Assembly: GCA_003576685.1 (NCBI GenBank)
Contig: QOZR01000003.1
Coordinates: 372,001 to 436,000, forward strand
Source: Virgifigura deserti
GTDB taxonomy: Bacteria; Pseudomonadota; Alphaproteobacteria; Dongiales; Dongiaceae
Direction: 5' to 3'
Length of the DNA: 64,000 bases
Part shown: one piece after another, positions 20,190-28,975 of the stretch
How positions within the stretch are numbered: position 1 is the stretch's first letter
How the letters are laid out: every line of letters begins with the position of its first letter
The notes under the pieces: model-generated
Databases searched by the model: none
What the model saw: only the letters and a program-made list of their open reading frames with translations
What the model was told of the DNA's origin: nothing
Program-made: the position numbers and the translations under genes

Positions 20190-20225
20190 CGGCGATCTTG
20201 ACCTGTGCCTGACCGGAAAACAGGA

Positions 20226-20249
20226 GCGGGCGGCCATATGGCCGCCCGC
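20226..20249 (-). terminator. Perfect 24-base palindrome between phosphoesterase gene and gspE
   Basis: GCGGGCGGCCAT pairs fully with the following ATGGCCGCCCGC. It sits 19 bases after the phosphoesterase stop and 36 bases before the gspE start. On the transcribed strand a short U-run (TGTTTTCC) follows a few bases later. It may let abundant substrate mRNA end here with partial read-through into the secretion genes, or stabilise the upstream mRNA. Confidence 0.65.
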
Positions 20250-20268
20250 CCTCGCTGACATTCAGCGA

Positions 20269-23200
20269 TCAGTTCGTAACATTGCCTTCATAGACGCGGA
20301 CATTGCGCCAGTAGGCTTCCGCCTGCGGGTTCGGCCGATCATCATCGTTCACGAAGAAGATGTTGTGGGTCGCCCCGGTGTAGAACTGGCCGACGGGGAT
20401 GCGATAGGTCTTCCATTCCCCGCTGCCGTCATAGTCCCTATAGGTGTCGTTGCCGTACGCCTCGACGCCGTAGACGGCAAAGATCCGGCTCGGATCGGCG
20501 ACGTTGTTGTCGTCGAGACCGATACCTTGCACCTCGCCCTGCTTGTCGCCGGTGCTCCTGAACTCGAACTCGAGCACCGTGGACGGCGTGATGTAGTACG
20601 GCAGGTCGGCTCGCTTCCAGGCGTTCCCGCTGATCTTGAAGGTCGAGCCGCCATCCAGGACTTCATGCGTGCCGAAATCCTGGTCCGTGCCGCCATGGGT
20701 CTTGATGTCGCAGCGGTCGAACTGGATCGGCTGGGTATCGGCAGCCTGCCCCGCCTTATAGATCCTGATGTTGCGGAACTTGGACTCCATCTGCGTGACG
20801 GGCGCCCCATCCCGATCGTGAACGAAGAACAGCTTGTCGAAGCTGCCGGTATAGTATTGGCCGACGGGGATTTCGTAGGACTGCCACGCTCCGCTGCCGT
20901 CATAGTTGTCGAAGTCCCGGACACCCCAGGCCTGAGTGCCGTGAATCTTGAACGAGCGGCCCGCCGTCATGAAGTCCTGGTGATCGAAGCCGATCCCGTG
21001 GACCTCACCCTCGATCGCGCTGCTGAACTCGAACGACAGCGTGGTTTCCGGTGTGATCTCGAAGCTTCCCTCGAGCCGCTTCCAGCCATTGCCGACGATC
21101 GAAAGACCAGTCCCATTCTCGATGCTGTCATAGACGCTGTCGCGGTCCTCACGCTGGTTGTAGGTGTCCAGGCAGGCCGAGGCAAAATTCAGCGGATCGA
21201 TGGGTGCCGGAAGTTCGTCCGGCGGCAGTACGATGTTCGGCTCGCCGATATTGTCCGAGCCCTCGAACTTGATCGGGTTCTCGAAGCTGATGAACGCCCA
21301 GTTGAAGGTGGTGTCCATCGGAGCCGCCGTTTTCGGATCGAGTGCCTGGATCACGAAGTTGCCGGCATCGTCGGCCTCATAGCTGAGGGCCGCGACCTTC
21401 GTCACGTCGCCGGCGCTGAGAACCAGCATGCCGGTCTCCGCGGTCTCGCTCGGAACCGTCAGCAGGTACCGGCCGGCCCCTTGCCGGGCCAGCTCGAATT
21501 CGCCGAAGGCGCGCTCCGATGTCTCGGCGGCACCGTCATAGGCGCCGGCGATCAGGTTTTCCAGGTTGTGGCGAAGATAGAGGAAGCTGTACTCGCCATC
21601 GAGGCCCTGACCATTGGCGTTGTCGACGACCTTGACGTCCCAGCCAGCCCCCGCCTCGCGCGGTGTGCTGGCGACCAGCCGGTTCGCGTTGGCTCCACCG
21701 ACAACGAACAGCATGCCCTCGGCTTCGGAGTTGACACCGAGGTCGAGGATGCTGCGGCCACGCTCGCCGAGCGGCAGCGGCCTGACCATGTTTGAGGTCA
21801 CCGAATTGCCGTGGATCAGCCGGCCCGCACTGTTGACGTGGCCCACCGTCCAGCCATCGACGAACGAGAACCAAGCCGCGCTCGTGTTGGTGTTGACCTC
21901 CTGGCCGTCGCCGACCTGCGTTGTCGAGATGGACAGGACGCCGTCACTGAAGCTATTCCAGCCCACCTCCACGCTGGCGGGAACGTCATCCCGGTTGTTC
22001 TGCGTCACAGTGGCGAGCATCACGCCGTCGCCGGCGATCGCGGCCGTGCCGCGGACAGGACTGGTCTGCGGATCCACCTGCGGGACATTGCCGAGGAACA
22101 GCTCGTGGTCGCTCCGGTTGGTTTCAGCAACCGAAATGCCCGGGAAGGACTGATTCAGCACCGTGATGGGCGCGACACCGTTGGTGTCGATCGTCGACGC
22201 CGCGTTCACGAGATTGCCGGCGATGACGCGGTGGAAGGCCGACCGGTGCAGCTGCGTCACTTCACCATAGGTGAGCTGCCGATCGAAGATGGCGAGTTCG
22301 CCTACCTCGCCATGCAGTCCCTCACCGATGACCGGCGTGCTCCGCCCGAGAGTCAGAGACGTCTCCGACGCGTCATCCTCGGCTGCCAACATGCCGTCGA
22401 CATAGAAGCGTACCGTGTCGCCATCGGAAGTGACGGCGAGATGATACCAGTTGTGCGGGATCACTTCGCCGATGTCCTGCACCATGGCACGCGTGTTGCC
22501 GCGGGTGCCGAACTCCGCCGCCCAGCGCTGCCCCGCGGCACCGTCGGCCGCCGGCTGCAAGCGGATGCTCAGCCCCAGGCCGTTGTTGCCCGACCGCAGC
22601 GAAAGCACGGTCTGCCCTTCGACATCACTGACCGACCGGACCCATGTCGCGACCGACCATTGCCGCATTGGCCGAAGCCCACCACGCGTCGTCACTTGGC
22701 TGTCGCCGTCGAACATGTACGGCTTGACCTCGGTGTCTTCAGCACTACGCGATACATCGGCGGCGCCTTCGAACTCGGCGTCGAGGCCACCACCCAGAAC
22801 GCCGTCGTTCGAGATATCGGCGCCGCTGGTTGCTGCGAGCTGATAATAGACCTTCGGCTCGGCCGCCAGCGTCTGAGCCACATGGTCGTTCATGACCTTG
22901 CGGTCGGTGAAGGCGAGCGTGAACTCGTTGTCGATCGTACGATCATACTGGTCCAACGCCGGCGTGTAGGTCCGCACGCGAACCGTCTCGCCGTCCGGAT
23001 GGAACTCAAGCAGGCGCAGCCAAGCCTCCCCGCCTTGTGCGCGGACTTGGTAGTTCATCAACGCCTGATGAATGACCTGGCCTTCCTCGCCGATGCTGGT
23101 CAGCAGGCCGGTGCCGTCGTTCAGCACGTGGCCGTTCATGATGAGCTTGATGTTGCTGTGCTTCTTCAGCAGCTCGTCCCAGATCTCCTGACCGTCGTTC

Positions 23201-23922
23201 GGCTTCTCCGGCAGGTTGCCGACGCCGTAGCCGTGCGGGTTCCAGGACTGCCCGCCGAGCATGTGGTTATAGCGGGCGCCGCTGTTGAACATATTGGCGT
23301 GAGTGGTGAGGATCACGCTGTGATCCGGGTGCTGCTCGATGATCTCGCTCGCCTGCTCCAGGACGACATCACGCGGCCCCCATTCCAGCGTGACGATCAG
23401 CCACTTCTTGCCACCGGCCTCGAAGGTGTGCCAGCTGTTGGACGTCGTCCCGGGATCGCCGAGGAATCCGCCGACCGAAGGCTGCTGGGCGTAAGGCGAG
23501 TTGAGGCCGAAGAACCTGTCCTGATCGTGCAGCGTTTCCCGGGTCGCACCATTTCCGTTCGGCCCGGCATCGTGATTCCCGATCGTCATCGAGAAGGGAA
23601 TGCCGGCATCGCTCAGTACGCCATGAGCCGCGCGCGCGATCGGCCACTCGTCTTCGCGATTGTGCTGAGTGATATCGCCGAGATGCAGCACATATTTGAT
23701 GTTGTGCTTCTCGACATTCGCCGCGATCCAATCCGTCTGCATTCGATAGTACTGGTTCAGGTGCGGCTGATTGACATCGGCATAGTTCTGGGTATCGGGC
23801 AGCACCACCAAGGTGAATGCGCCCTCGGCCGGCGGCTCGGAAGCGGCGAAGGCCGTCTGCGCGGCCGTCATCGCTGCGATCACGGCGACCGATGCCCCCA
23901 CGCGTAAGGATAACTTTCTCAC
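20269..23922 (-). CDS. Large secreted calcineurin-like phosphoesterase with LamG and tandem C-terminal modules
   Basis: A 1217-residue exported protein. A Sec signal peptide covers about residues 1-27. The metallophosphoesterase domain (about 35-340) shows PDTQNY (Asp43), HLGDITQ (Asp83), GNHD (115-118) and TTHANMF (His208). The last motif reads NGHVLNDG, not the usual GHxH. A LamG/concanavalin-like domain follows (about 395-545; WSVATWVRSV, YHLAVTSDGDTVRFYVDG). A long region of unknown fold comes next. The C-terminus holds two related modules of about 130 residues sharing GNGWKR/GNAWKR, YDGSGxW, IPVGQ-YTG and FRNIR/WRNVR. The GTG start has a strong AAAGGAGGG. Its place directly before gspE makes it the likely substrate of this secretion system. 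Substrate (phosphodiester, phospholipid or nucleic acid) is unknown. Confidence 0.88.
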   Translation of the reverse strand: MRKLSLRVGASVAVIAAMTAAQTAFAASEPPAEGAFTLVVLPDTQNYADVNQPHLNQYYRMQTDWIAANVEKHNIKYVLHLGDITQHNREDEWPIARAAHGVLSDAGIPFSMTIGNHDAGPNGNGATRETLHDQDRFFGLNSPYAQQPSVGGFLGDPGTTSNSWHTFEAGGKKWLIVTLEWGPRDVVLEQASEIIEQHPDHSVILTTHANMFNSGARYNHMLGGQSWNPHGYGVGNLPEKPNDGQEIWDELLKKHSNIKLIMNGHVLNDGTGLLTSIGEEGQVIHQALMNYQVRAQGGEAWLRLLEFHPDGETVRVRTYTPALDQYDRTIDNEFTLAFTDRKVMNDHVAQTLAAEPKVYYQLAATSGADISNDGVLGGGLDAEFEGAADVSRSAEDTEVKPYMFDGDSQVTTRGGLRPMRQWSVATWVRSVSDVEGQTVLSLRSGNNGLGLSIRLQPAADGAAGQRWAAEFGTRGNTRAMVQDIGEVIPHNWYHLAVTSDGDTVRFYVDGMLAAEDDASETSLTLGRSTPVIGEGLHGEVGELAIFDRQLTYGEVTQLHRSAFHRVIAGNLVNAASTIDTNGVAPITVLNQSFPGISVAETNRSDHELFLGNVPQVDPQTSPVRGTAAIAGDGVMLATVTQNNRDDVPASVEVGWNSFSDGVLSISTTQVGDGQEVNTNTSAAWFSFVDGWTVGHVNSAGRLIHGNSVTSNMVRPLPLGERGRSILDLGVNSEAEGMLFVVGGANANRLVASTPREAGAGWDVKVVDNANGQGLDGEYSFLYLRHNLENLIAGAYDGAAETSERAFGEFELARQGAGRYLLTVPSETAETGMLVLSAGDVTKVAALSYEADDAGNFVIQALDPKTAAPMDTTFNWAFISFENPIKFEGSDNIGEPNIVLPPDELPAPIDPLNFASACLDTYNQREDRDSVYDSIENGTGLSIVGNGWKRLEGSFEITPETTLSFEFSSAIEGEVHGIGFDHQDFMTAGRSFKIHGTQAWGVRDFDNYDGSGAWQSYEIPVGQYYTGSFDKLFFVHDRDGAPVTQMESKFRNIRIYKAGQAADTQPIQFDRCDIKTHGGTDQDFGTHEVLDGGSTFKISGNAWKRADLPYYITPSTVLEFEFRSTGDKQGEVQGIGLDDNNVADPSRIFAVYGVEAYGNDTYRDYDGSGEWKTYRIPVGQFYTGATHNIFFVNDDDRPNPQAEAYWRNVRVYEGNVTN

Positions 23923-24003
23923 TTTCTCTTCCCTCCTTTAGAACAAGTAGCGAGGGTTTGTTTATAGTCTGCTTAGTTATTTCCTGTAATTAATCAATAT
24001 AGA

Positions 24004-24037
24004 ACTTATTAAGACTTATTTATTTCAGTTTATTTCA
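24004..24037 (-). promoter_or_regulatory. 10-base-periodic AT repeats upstream of the phosphoesterase gene
   Basis: On the plus strand ACTTATT occurs at 24004-24010 and 24014-24020, and TTTATTTCA at 24019-24027 and 24029-24037, each pair spaced by 10 bases. A one-helical-turn period in an AT-rich tract suggests bent DNA, an UP-like element or side-by-side regulator sites about 85-120 bases before the GTG start. It does not match the 11-base Pho box spacing. Confidence 0.4.
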
Positions 24038-24124
24038 ATGGACTCTTGCGGCGCGCGCATATTAGCCCGACGCGGCAGCCGCAACCCGGTCGCGTCGAAC
24101 CTGTCCTCGGTATAGCGGCCTTTC

Positions 24125-25150
24125 CTACAGATATCGGCTTCGTAGACGGGCGGAAATCTGATCCAGGACGAACACCGTCAGGAAAATGACGACCAGGATT
24201 GTGCCGACATGCCCATAATTGAAGATGTCATAGCGCCCCTTCAGCTCCTGACCGATGCCGCCGGCGCCGACCAGTCCCACGACCGTCGCCATGCGCACAT
24301 TACGGTCCAGGATATAGAGCGTGTAGGCGATGTATTGCGGCAGCACCTGGGGCAGCACGGCAAGCCAGAGAACCTTCACCTTGTTGCCCCCGATGGCCCG
24401 GAGTGCCTCTTGCGGCTTGTCGTCCGCGTTCTCGATGTCCTCACCGTAGAACTTGCCGAGGAAGCCCGCAGCGTGAATGCCGAGGGCAAGGATGCCGGCG
24501 ATCGGCCCGAAGCCGTAGGCAAGCACGAGGAACAAGGCGCTGACCAGTTCCGGCACCGCACGGAACAGGCTCACGGCGCTGCGGGACGCAACATATGTCA
24601 GCCGATTCCGCGTGTAGTTCCTGGCGCCATAGAAGGCCAGCGGAATGCTGAGTGCAACCGCGAGAATGGTCCCCCAAAGGGCGATCTCCAGGGTTTCCAG
24701 CATCTTCACGAGGACATGTCGGAGATATCCGACCGGCTCGACGAGGTATTCCCTCGTCTCGACGGACTCCTCCATGGCGAGCGTCGTCGGATTGAGAGTC
24801 CGTTCCCGGTGCTCGACCGTTTCGATATAGGAGAGCCACGGTAGATCGGTTGGGTCGAAATTTTCGATCCGAGCGGTTTCCGTACGCTCGGATATCTGCA
24901 GCGGAAAGAGCGAGCTTCCGATCTTCGCGAGACCCGAGCCGACCTGCGAATGCTCCCGGAGCCCGACCGTCGCGAGGACGCCTTCGGCGGTCAACGCCAC
25001 CATGCGGTCGATTTCGACTCTCTTTCCGGTGTACCACAGCAACAGCGCGGCGAGCATGACGACAAGCACCGTGCGGGCGCCGTAAGGCGGGTCGAGGCGC
25101 CATGCCGATGCCGGGCGCGCCGTCTGCTGCATGGTTTGAATATCGGCCAT
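24125..25150 (-). CDS. phnE: Phosphonate ABC transporter permease
   Basis: A 341-residue inner-membrane permease of the PhnE family. The first helix (ARTVLVVMLAALLLWYTG) is followed by an unusually long periplasmic stretch (about residues 50-120). The BPD transporter core then starts ALWGTILAVALSIPLAFYGA. The cytoplasmic loop that docks on PhnC is ALRAIGGNKVKVLWLAVLPQ, and GLVGAGGIGQEL follows. It is last of phnD-phnC-phnE, 9 bases after phnC. The phn operon lacks C-P lyase genes in this window, so it may import phosphonate, phosphite or phosphate esters. Confidence 0.92.
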   Translation of the reverse strand: MADIQTMQQTARPASAWRLDPPYGARTVLVVMLAALLLWYTGKRVEIDRMVALTAEGVLATVGLREHSQVGSGLAKIGSSLFPLQISERTETARIENFDPTDLPWLSYIETVEHRERTLNPTTLAMEESVETREYLVEPVGYLRHVLVKMLETLEIALWGTILAVALSIPLAFYGARNYTRNRLTYVASRSAVSLFRAVPELVSALFLVLAYGFGPIAGILALGIHAAGFLGKFYGEDIENADDKPQEALRAIGGNKVKVLWLAVLPQVLPQYIAYTLYILDRNVRMATVVGLVGAGGIGQELKGRYDIFNYGHVGTILVVIFLTVFVLDQISARLRSRYL

Positions 25151-25159
25151 CGTGAGTCC

Positions 25160-25969
25160 CTACGCCCTGGCGACGATCTTGGGGCGGTCCCTTTGGATCA
25201 GGAGATCGCCCGCGATGATTTCCCCATAGATCGAGTCCGTCGCCGCCTCGTCGAGGTCGGCCGGTTCGCCGTCGAAGGCCACCTCGCCTCCCCGCAACGC
25301 CACGATCCGGTCGGCGAACTCGCGGGCAAGATCCATCTGATGCAGACTGCAAAGCACCGTTGTGCCGCGGTCACGCGACTCGCGCTTCAACAGTGAAAGA
25401 ATATCGCGGCTGATCTTCGGATCGAGGCTTGCGACCGGCTCGTCGGCCAGAACAATGGCCGGATCGAGCATGAAGGCGCGGGCGATTCCGACCCGCTGCT
25501 GCTGCCCGCCGGAGAGACCGCTGACACGCCGCCGCAAATGCTCCTCGCCGAGCCCGACGGCGGCGACAAGCTCGCATGTCCTGCGCCGATACCGTTCCGG
25601 GAACAGGTGCGTAACGGCGCGCCAGGTGGAAATCGCCGGCAGCGCGCCGGAAAGAATATTCGTCGCCACGGACGAACGCAGGACCAGGTTGAACTGCTGA
25701 TGAATCATGCCGATGCGCGGTCGGATACGCGGAAGCGTCTTCTCCTCGACCGGAATGCCGTCGACGACGATGCTTCCGCCTGTCGGCGCCACGAGTCCGT
25801 TCACCATGCGAAGCAGTGTGGACTTGCCAGCACCCGACGGACCGAGAATGACGCAGAACTCACCCTGAGGAACCTGCATGGACACGCTCCTCAGGGCCAC
25901 CGTTCCGTCCGGGTACCGCTTTTCCACGCTGTCGAACGCCAGCATCCTCGGGTCCCGGACACCATTCAT
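25160..25969 (-). CDS. phnC: Phosphonate ABC transporter ATP-binding protein
   Basis: A 269-residue ABC ATPase. Walker A is GPSGAGKSTLL, the Q-loop MIHQQFNLV is of PhnC type, the signature is LSGGQQQRVGIARAF, Walker B is IVLADEPVASLD and the H-loop is LCSLHQMDLA. The N-A-T/S-I-L region reads SSVATNILSGAL, as in other PhnC proteins. The ATG overlaps the phnD stop (ATGA). Confidence 0.95.
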   Translation of the reverse strand: MNGVRDPRMLAFDSVEKRYPDGTVALRSVSMQVPQGEFCVILGPSGAGKSTLLRMVNGLVAPTGGSIVVDGIPVEEKTLPRIRPRIGMIHQQFNLVLRSSVATNILSGALPAISTWRAVTHLFPERYRRRTCELVAAVGLGEEHLRRRVSGLSGGQQQRVGIARAFMLDPAIVLADEPVASLDPKISRDILSLLKRESRDRGTTVLCSLHQMDLAREFADRIVALRGGEVAFDGEPADLDEAATDSIYGEIIAGDLLIQRDRPKIVARA

Positions 25970-26883
25970 CGCTCAGACGCCTTCTTGAGGATCTCGCCCT
26001 TGAGCTCGTTGCTGATCATGGCGAGCTTTGCGGCCGCGACGCTGAACTCGTCGTCGGAAAAATTGGCGTCATAGGCGTCGACCATCTTTCCGCCGTAACC
26101 ACGGATCATTTCCGGGGTGATGCCGGGTGCCTCGTGAACCGAATTGAAGGCCGCCTTAAGCTTGGCTTTCAGCTCCTCTGGCAGCTTGGTGTTCATCGCC
26201 AGGGGCGGATTGGGAATGGGAATGCTCTTGACCAGGACCTTGATCTGTTCCGGATCGACGGCCCCTTCGCGCACGGCCTTTTCATAGGAGTCGAATGAGA
26301 GGCATGCGACATCGACCAGCCCCTGGGCCAAGGCAGCAATGCTGTTGGCGTGGCTTCCGGTCATCCGGATTTCAGCAAGATCCTTGATCGGGTCCAGCCC
26401 GGAATCGAGGATCATGGCCATCTGGAACGTGAAGCTGGAGGTCGAGTTGATATCGCCGAAAGCGACCCGTCGACCCTTGAGGTCCTTGACCGCCGTAATG
26501 GGCGCATCGGCCTTCGCGAACATGCCCGCGTAATAGACGGACTCTCCTTTCTGGACGGCGACCGCCAGGAGCTGGGCACAGCCACGTTCGTTCGCCTGGA
26601 TGTACGAGACAGGCCCGAAGAACGCGATATCGGCCAACTGATTGCACATCGCCTCGACGACGGCGCCGTAGCTCTGACCGACCTTGATGTCGAAGTTGAG
26701 TCCGGTCATGCGCGAGATCGCATTGAAGACCGGCTCGTAGTCCGCCCTTGTCCCCGATTCGGTCCCACCATCGGCGGGGATGAGCATCACGCGCAATGGA
26801 CGGTCCTTCGTACCATCCTGCGCAAATGCAGGCGTCGCCAGCATCAGCGCGACGACGAGAAGCAGCAGCCTTTTCATTTTCAC
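25966..26883 (-). CDS. phnD: Phosphonate ABC transporter periplasmic binding protein
   Basis: A 305-residue periplasmic solute-binding protein with a Sec signal peptide (KMKRLLLLVVALMLATPAFA). PhnD family landmarks are LRVMLIPADGGT, QLADIAFFGPVSYIQANERG, GKRVAFGDINSTSS-like text reading RRVAFGDINSTSSF, and LVDVACLSFDSYEKA. The GTG start at 26883 follows GGAAAGGA; an ATG two codons later is possible. It is first in the operon, downstream of a candidate Pho box. Confidence 0.92.
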   Translation of the reverse strand: MKMKRLLLLVVALMLATPAFAQDGTKDRPLRVMLIPADGGTESGTRADYEPVFNAISRMTGLNFDIKVGQSYGAVVEAMCNQLADIAFFGPVSYIQANERGCAQLLAVAVQKGESVYYAGMFAKADAPITAVKDLKGRRVAFGDINSTSSFTFQMAMILDSGLDPIKDLAEIRMTGSHANSIAALAQGLVDVACLSFDSYEKAVREGAVDPEQIKVLVKSIPIPNPPLAMNTKLPEELKAKLKAAFNSVHEAPGITPEMIRGYGGKMVDAYDANFSDDEFSVAAAKLAMISNELKGEILKKASER

Positions 26884-26993
26884 ATGTCCTTTCCAGCAGC
26901 GGCAGATCCAACCGGCAACGGCACCGCTCTCGTCTCAAGTCCGTTGCGCCCGAACATCAGGAGGGCGGCCCGGGAGGAGACTAGCCGCGACAT

Positions 26994-27011
26994 GTGACAG
27001 TGAAATGAATC
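26994..27011 (-). promoter_or_regulatory. Candidate Pho box upstream of phnD
   Basis: On the minus strand the sequence is GATTCAT-TTCA-CTGTCAC. The second half matches the E. coli PhoB consensus CTGTCAC at 7 of 7 and the first half CTGTCAT at 4 of 7, with the correct 4-base spacer. It is about 110 bases before the phnD start. A TAGTCT that could serve as -10 lies about a turn downstream. Confidence 0.55.
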
Positions 27012-27097
27012 TTTCTCAACTTTTACTCGGATAATAAATGAATTATCTTCAACGCCCCGACACACCATCATGAACCGTATGCAGGCTAACATCCGCG

Positions 27098-28006
27098 ATG
27101 ACCGAATTCGGAAGAGCTCAAAACCGAAATGCCCCCCGGAACGCCGCCACCCGGGCCACGAGCGCCTCCGTCCGAGCGCGGGCGTCGTCATGGATCGACG
27201 ATACCCAAGGCTTCATCGTCGATCTCGACGGAACGCTCGTAAGAGGGAACTATGTGATCGCGGGTGCGGTCGAACTGCTCGAGCGGATCAAGGACCGCTA
27301 TGTGATCCTGTCCAACAATTCTACGGACACTGCCTTCGGCCTTGCAACGACGCTGCGCAAACTCGGGCTGCGCGTGGAAGCGGATCGACTGATTCTCGCG
27401 GGCGAACACGCGATTCGCTTTATGGCCGAACACCATGCACAGGCGCGCCTCAAGGTGATCGCAAGCCCGGCCATTCGGAAATTTGCAGAACGGCAGGGTC
27501 TCAGATTGGTAGACCGCGACGCCGACTTCGTGGTTCTCGGCCGGGACCGGCGATTCAATTATGCGAAGCTCAACGAGATCGTAAATGAGCTTCATAGAGG
27601 CGCCAGCCTCGTCGTCACGAATCCCGATTTGAGCCATCCAGCCGAGGACGGCGGCTTGATCCCGGAAACGGGGGCGCTGATGACGGCGGTGACCGCATGC
27701 GCCGGCATCCAACCCGATCGAGTCGTCGGGAAACCCGAAGACACCTTGTTTCTTGAGGCACTGAAGCGACTCGGCACTCGCCCTTCCGACACACTGGTCA
27801 TCGGTGACAATCCGGCTACGGACGCCATCGGAGCCGTCCGACTAGGCATGCGATATCTGCTGGTCGGAACGACGCCCTACGCCGACGCGACGTCACCAAA
27901 GGGGCTGCTCAGTAGCCCCTGTCTTGGGCACGCGCAGGTCCCGTTCGCCTCACCGGTGGCGAGATCGTGGAGCGATTCGCTCGACGATTCGGTCAGAACC
28001 GCTTGA
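27098..28006 (+). CDS. HAD-IIA (NagD/phosphoglycolate phosphatase-like) hydrolase
   Basis: A 302-residue cytoplasmic HAD phosphatase with a C2A-type cap. Motif I is FIVDLDGTLVRG, motif II is VILSNNST, motif III supplies Lys in VVGKPEDTLF, and motif IV is VIGDNPATDAIGA. It is divergent from phnD, sharing a 214-base promoter region, so phosphate control of both is plausible. Candidate substrates are small phosphate esters (phosphoglycolate, glycerol phosphate, nucleotides). The last 35 residues after the Rossmann core are poorly conserved in look. It overlaps the convergent rpiR-type gene by 14 bases. Confidence 0.88.
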   Translation: MTEFGRAQNRNAPRNAATRATSASVRARASSWIDDTQGFIVDLDGTLVRGNYVIAGAVELLERIKDRYVILSNNSTDTAFGLATTLRKLGLRVEADRLILAGEHAIRFMAEHHAQARLKVIASPAIRKFAERQGLRLVDRDADFVVLGRDRRFNYAKLNEIVNELHRGASLVVTNPDLSHPAEDGGLIPETGALMTAVTACAGIQPDRVVGKPEDTLFLEALKRLGTRPSDTLVIGDNPATDAIGAVRLGMRYLLVGTTPYADATSPKGLLSSPCLGHAQVPFASPVARSWSDSLDDSVRTA

Positions 28007-28916
28007 GCGAGAGAACGTCGAAGGTGTGCTTTATGGTATCGACGGCCTTGTCATAATCGGTCAGCGCGAGACAGGCGATAAGGACATCGATAATCGCGAG
28101 TTGGGCCAACCGGCTTGTCATCGCCTCGGTGCGAAAATTCGTTTCGCGCGCCATCGTGAAGAGCACGACATCCGCGAATGCCTGGATTGGCGACTTCCCG
28201 AAATTGGTGATGCAAATCGTCTTCGCGCCCGCTTCCTTCGCCAGTCGCGTTGCGGTCACGGTTTCATGCGTGCTGCCCGAATGTGAAACGGTGAGTACCG
28301 CCACACTCGGCCCGGTCAACGAGGCGCTGATCGCCTGAATGTGGGAATCGATCACGGCCTTGGCGTCTAATCCGATTCGCAACATCCGGTAATGCGCATC
28401 TTCGGCAATCGGGGCGGCGCTTCCGATTCCATAGATTTCCACCCGTTTCGCCTTCTTGATGACGCGAACTGCGCGCGCCAGCGCGCCGACGTCGAGCGTG
28501 GATTGGGTGTCGTGCAGCGTCTGAACGTTGCTCTGGAAGATCTTCCGAATAACGGTCGCCGCATCGTCGCGAGGCTCCAGATCCTCATGGATGAACTGGA
28601 CAGGGCGAACCGACTCCTGGGCCAGGACGATCTTCAGCTGTTGAAAGCCTGTTGCACCGAGACTTTTGCAGAGCCCCACCACGCTGCCCTCGCTGGCACC
28701 GGTCCGTTCCGCGACCTCGCTGACGGACATATGGACCACGTCCTGCGGATTCTGAACGATAAAGTCCGCGATTCGCTGGCCGGCAGGGCCGAGCGACGGA
28801 CGCACGCTTTGGATCCGGGACAAGACGGCTGAAACGGAGGGCGACACATCCGGGCCAATTCGCTTTCCCGCCATCTTCATCCGGCTCTTATTGGAAAATC
28901 CCCAGCGGCTCGACAT
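27993..28916 (-). CDS. RpiR/MurR family transcriptional regulator
   Basis: A 307-residue regulator. The N-terminal RpiR helix-turn-helix (QRIADFIVQNPQDVVHMSVS, EVAERTGASEGSVVGLCKSL) is followed by a SIS sugar-phosphate binding domain (AKRVEIYGIGSAAPIAEDAH, AVLTVSHSGSTHETV). Members sense phosphosugars. The ATG at 28916 is used; ATGs at 28880 and 28874 are alternatives. It lies 59 bases after gspO on the same strand and is convergent with the HAD gene. Its target is not evident. Confidence 0.9.
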   Translation of the reverse strand: MSSRWGFSNKSRMKMAGKRIGPDVSPSVSAVLSRIQSVRPSLGPAGQRIADFIVQNPQDVVHMSVSEVAERTGASEGSVVGLCKSLGATGFQQLKIVLAQESVRPVQFIHEDLEPRDDAATVIRKIFQSNVQTLHDTQSTLDVGALARAVRVIKKAKRVEIYGIGSAAPIAEDAHYRMLRIGLDAKAVIDSHIQAISASLTGPSVAVLTVSHSGSTHETVTATRLAKEAGAKTICITNFGKSPIQAFADVVLFTMARETNFRTEAMTSRLAQLAIIDVLIACLALTDYDKAVDTIKHTFDVLSLKRF

Positions 28917-28975
28917 GCGGGCCGACGTGATCTGATTCAATTCCAAATTGCGCTTCGTGTCGAGAGAGGACCCGT

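Noticed and set aside
20161..21795. A 544-codon plus-strand open frame opposite the phosphoesterase gene
   Set aside because: Antisense to a gene with clear domains and ribosome binding site. Repetitive low-complexity composition is typical of antisense frames in GC-rich coding DNA.
21811..23907. A 698-codon plus-strand open frame opposite the phosphoesterase gene
   Set aside because: Same reason: antisense shadow without family motifs, signal peptide or start signals.
23923..24060. Pho box before the phosphoesterase gene
   Set aside because: No CTGTCA-type half-site pair with 11-base spacing is present; only 10-base AT repeats.
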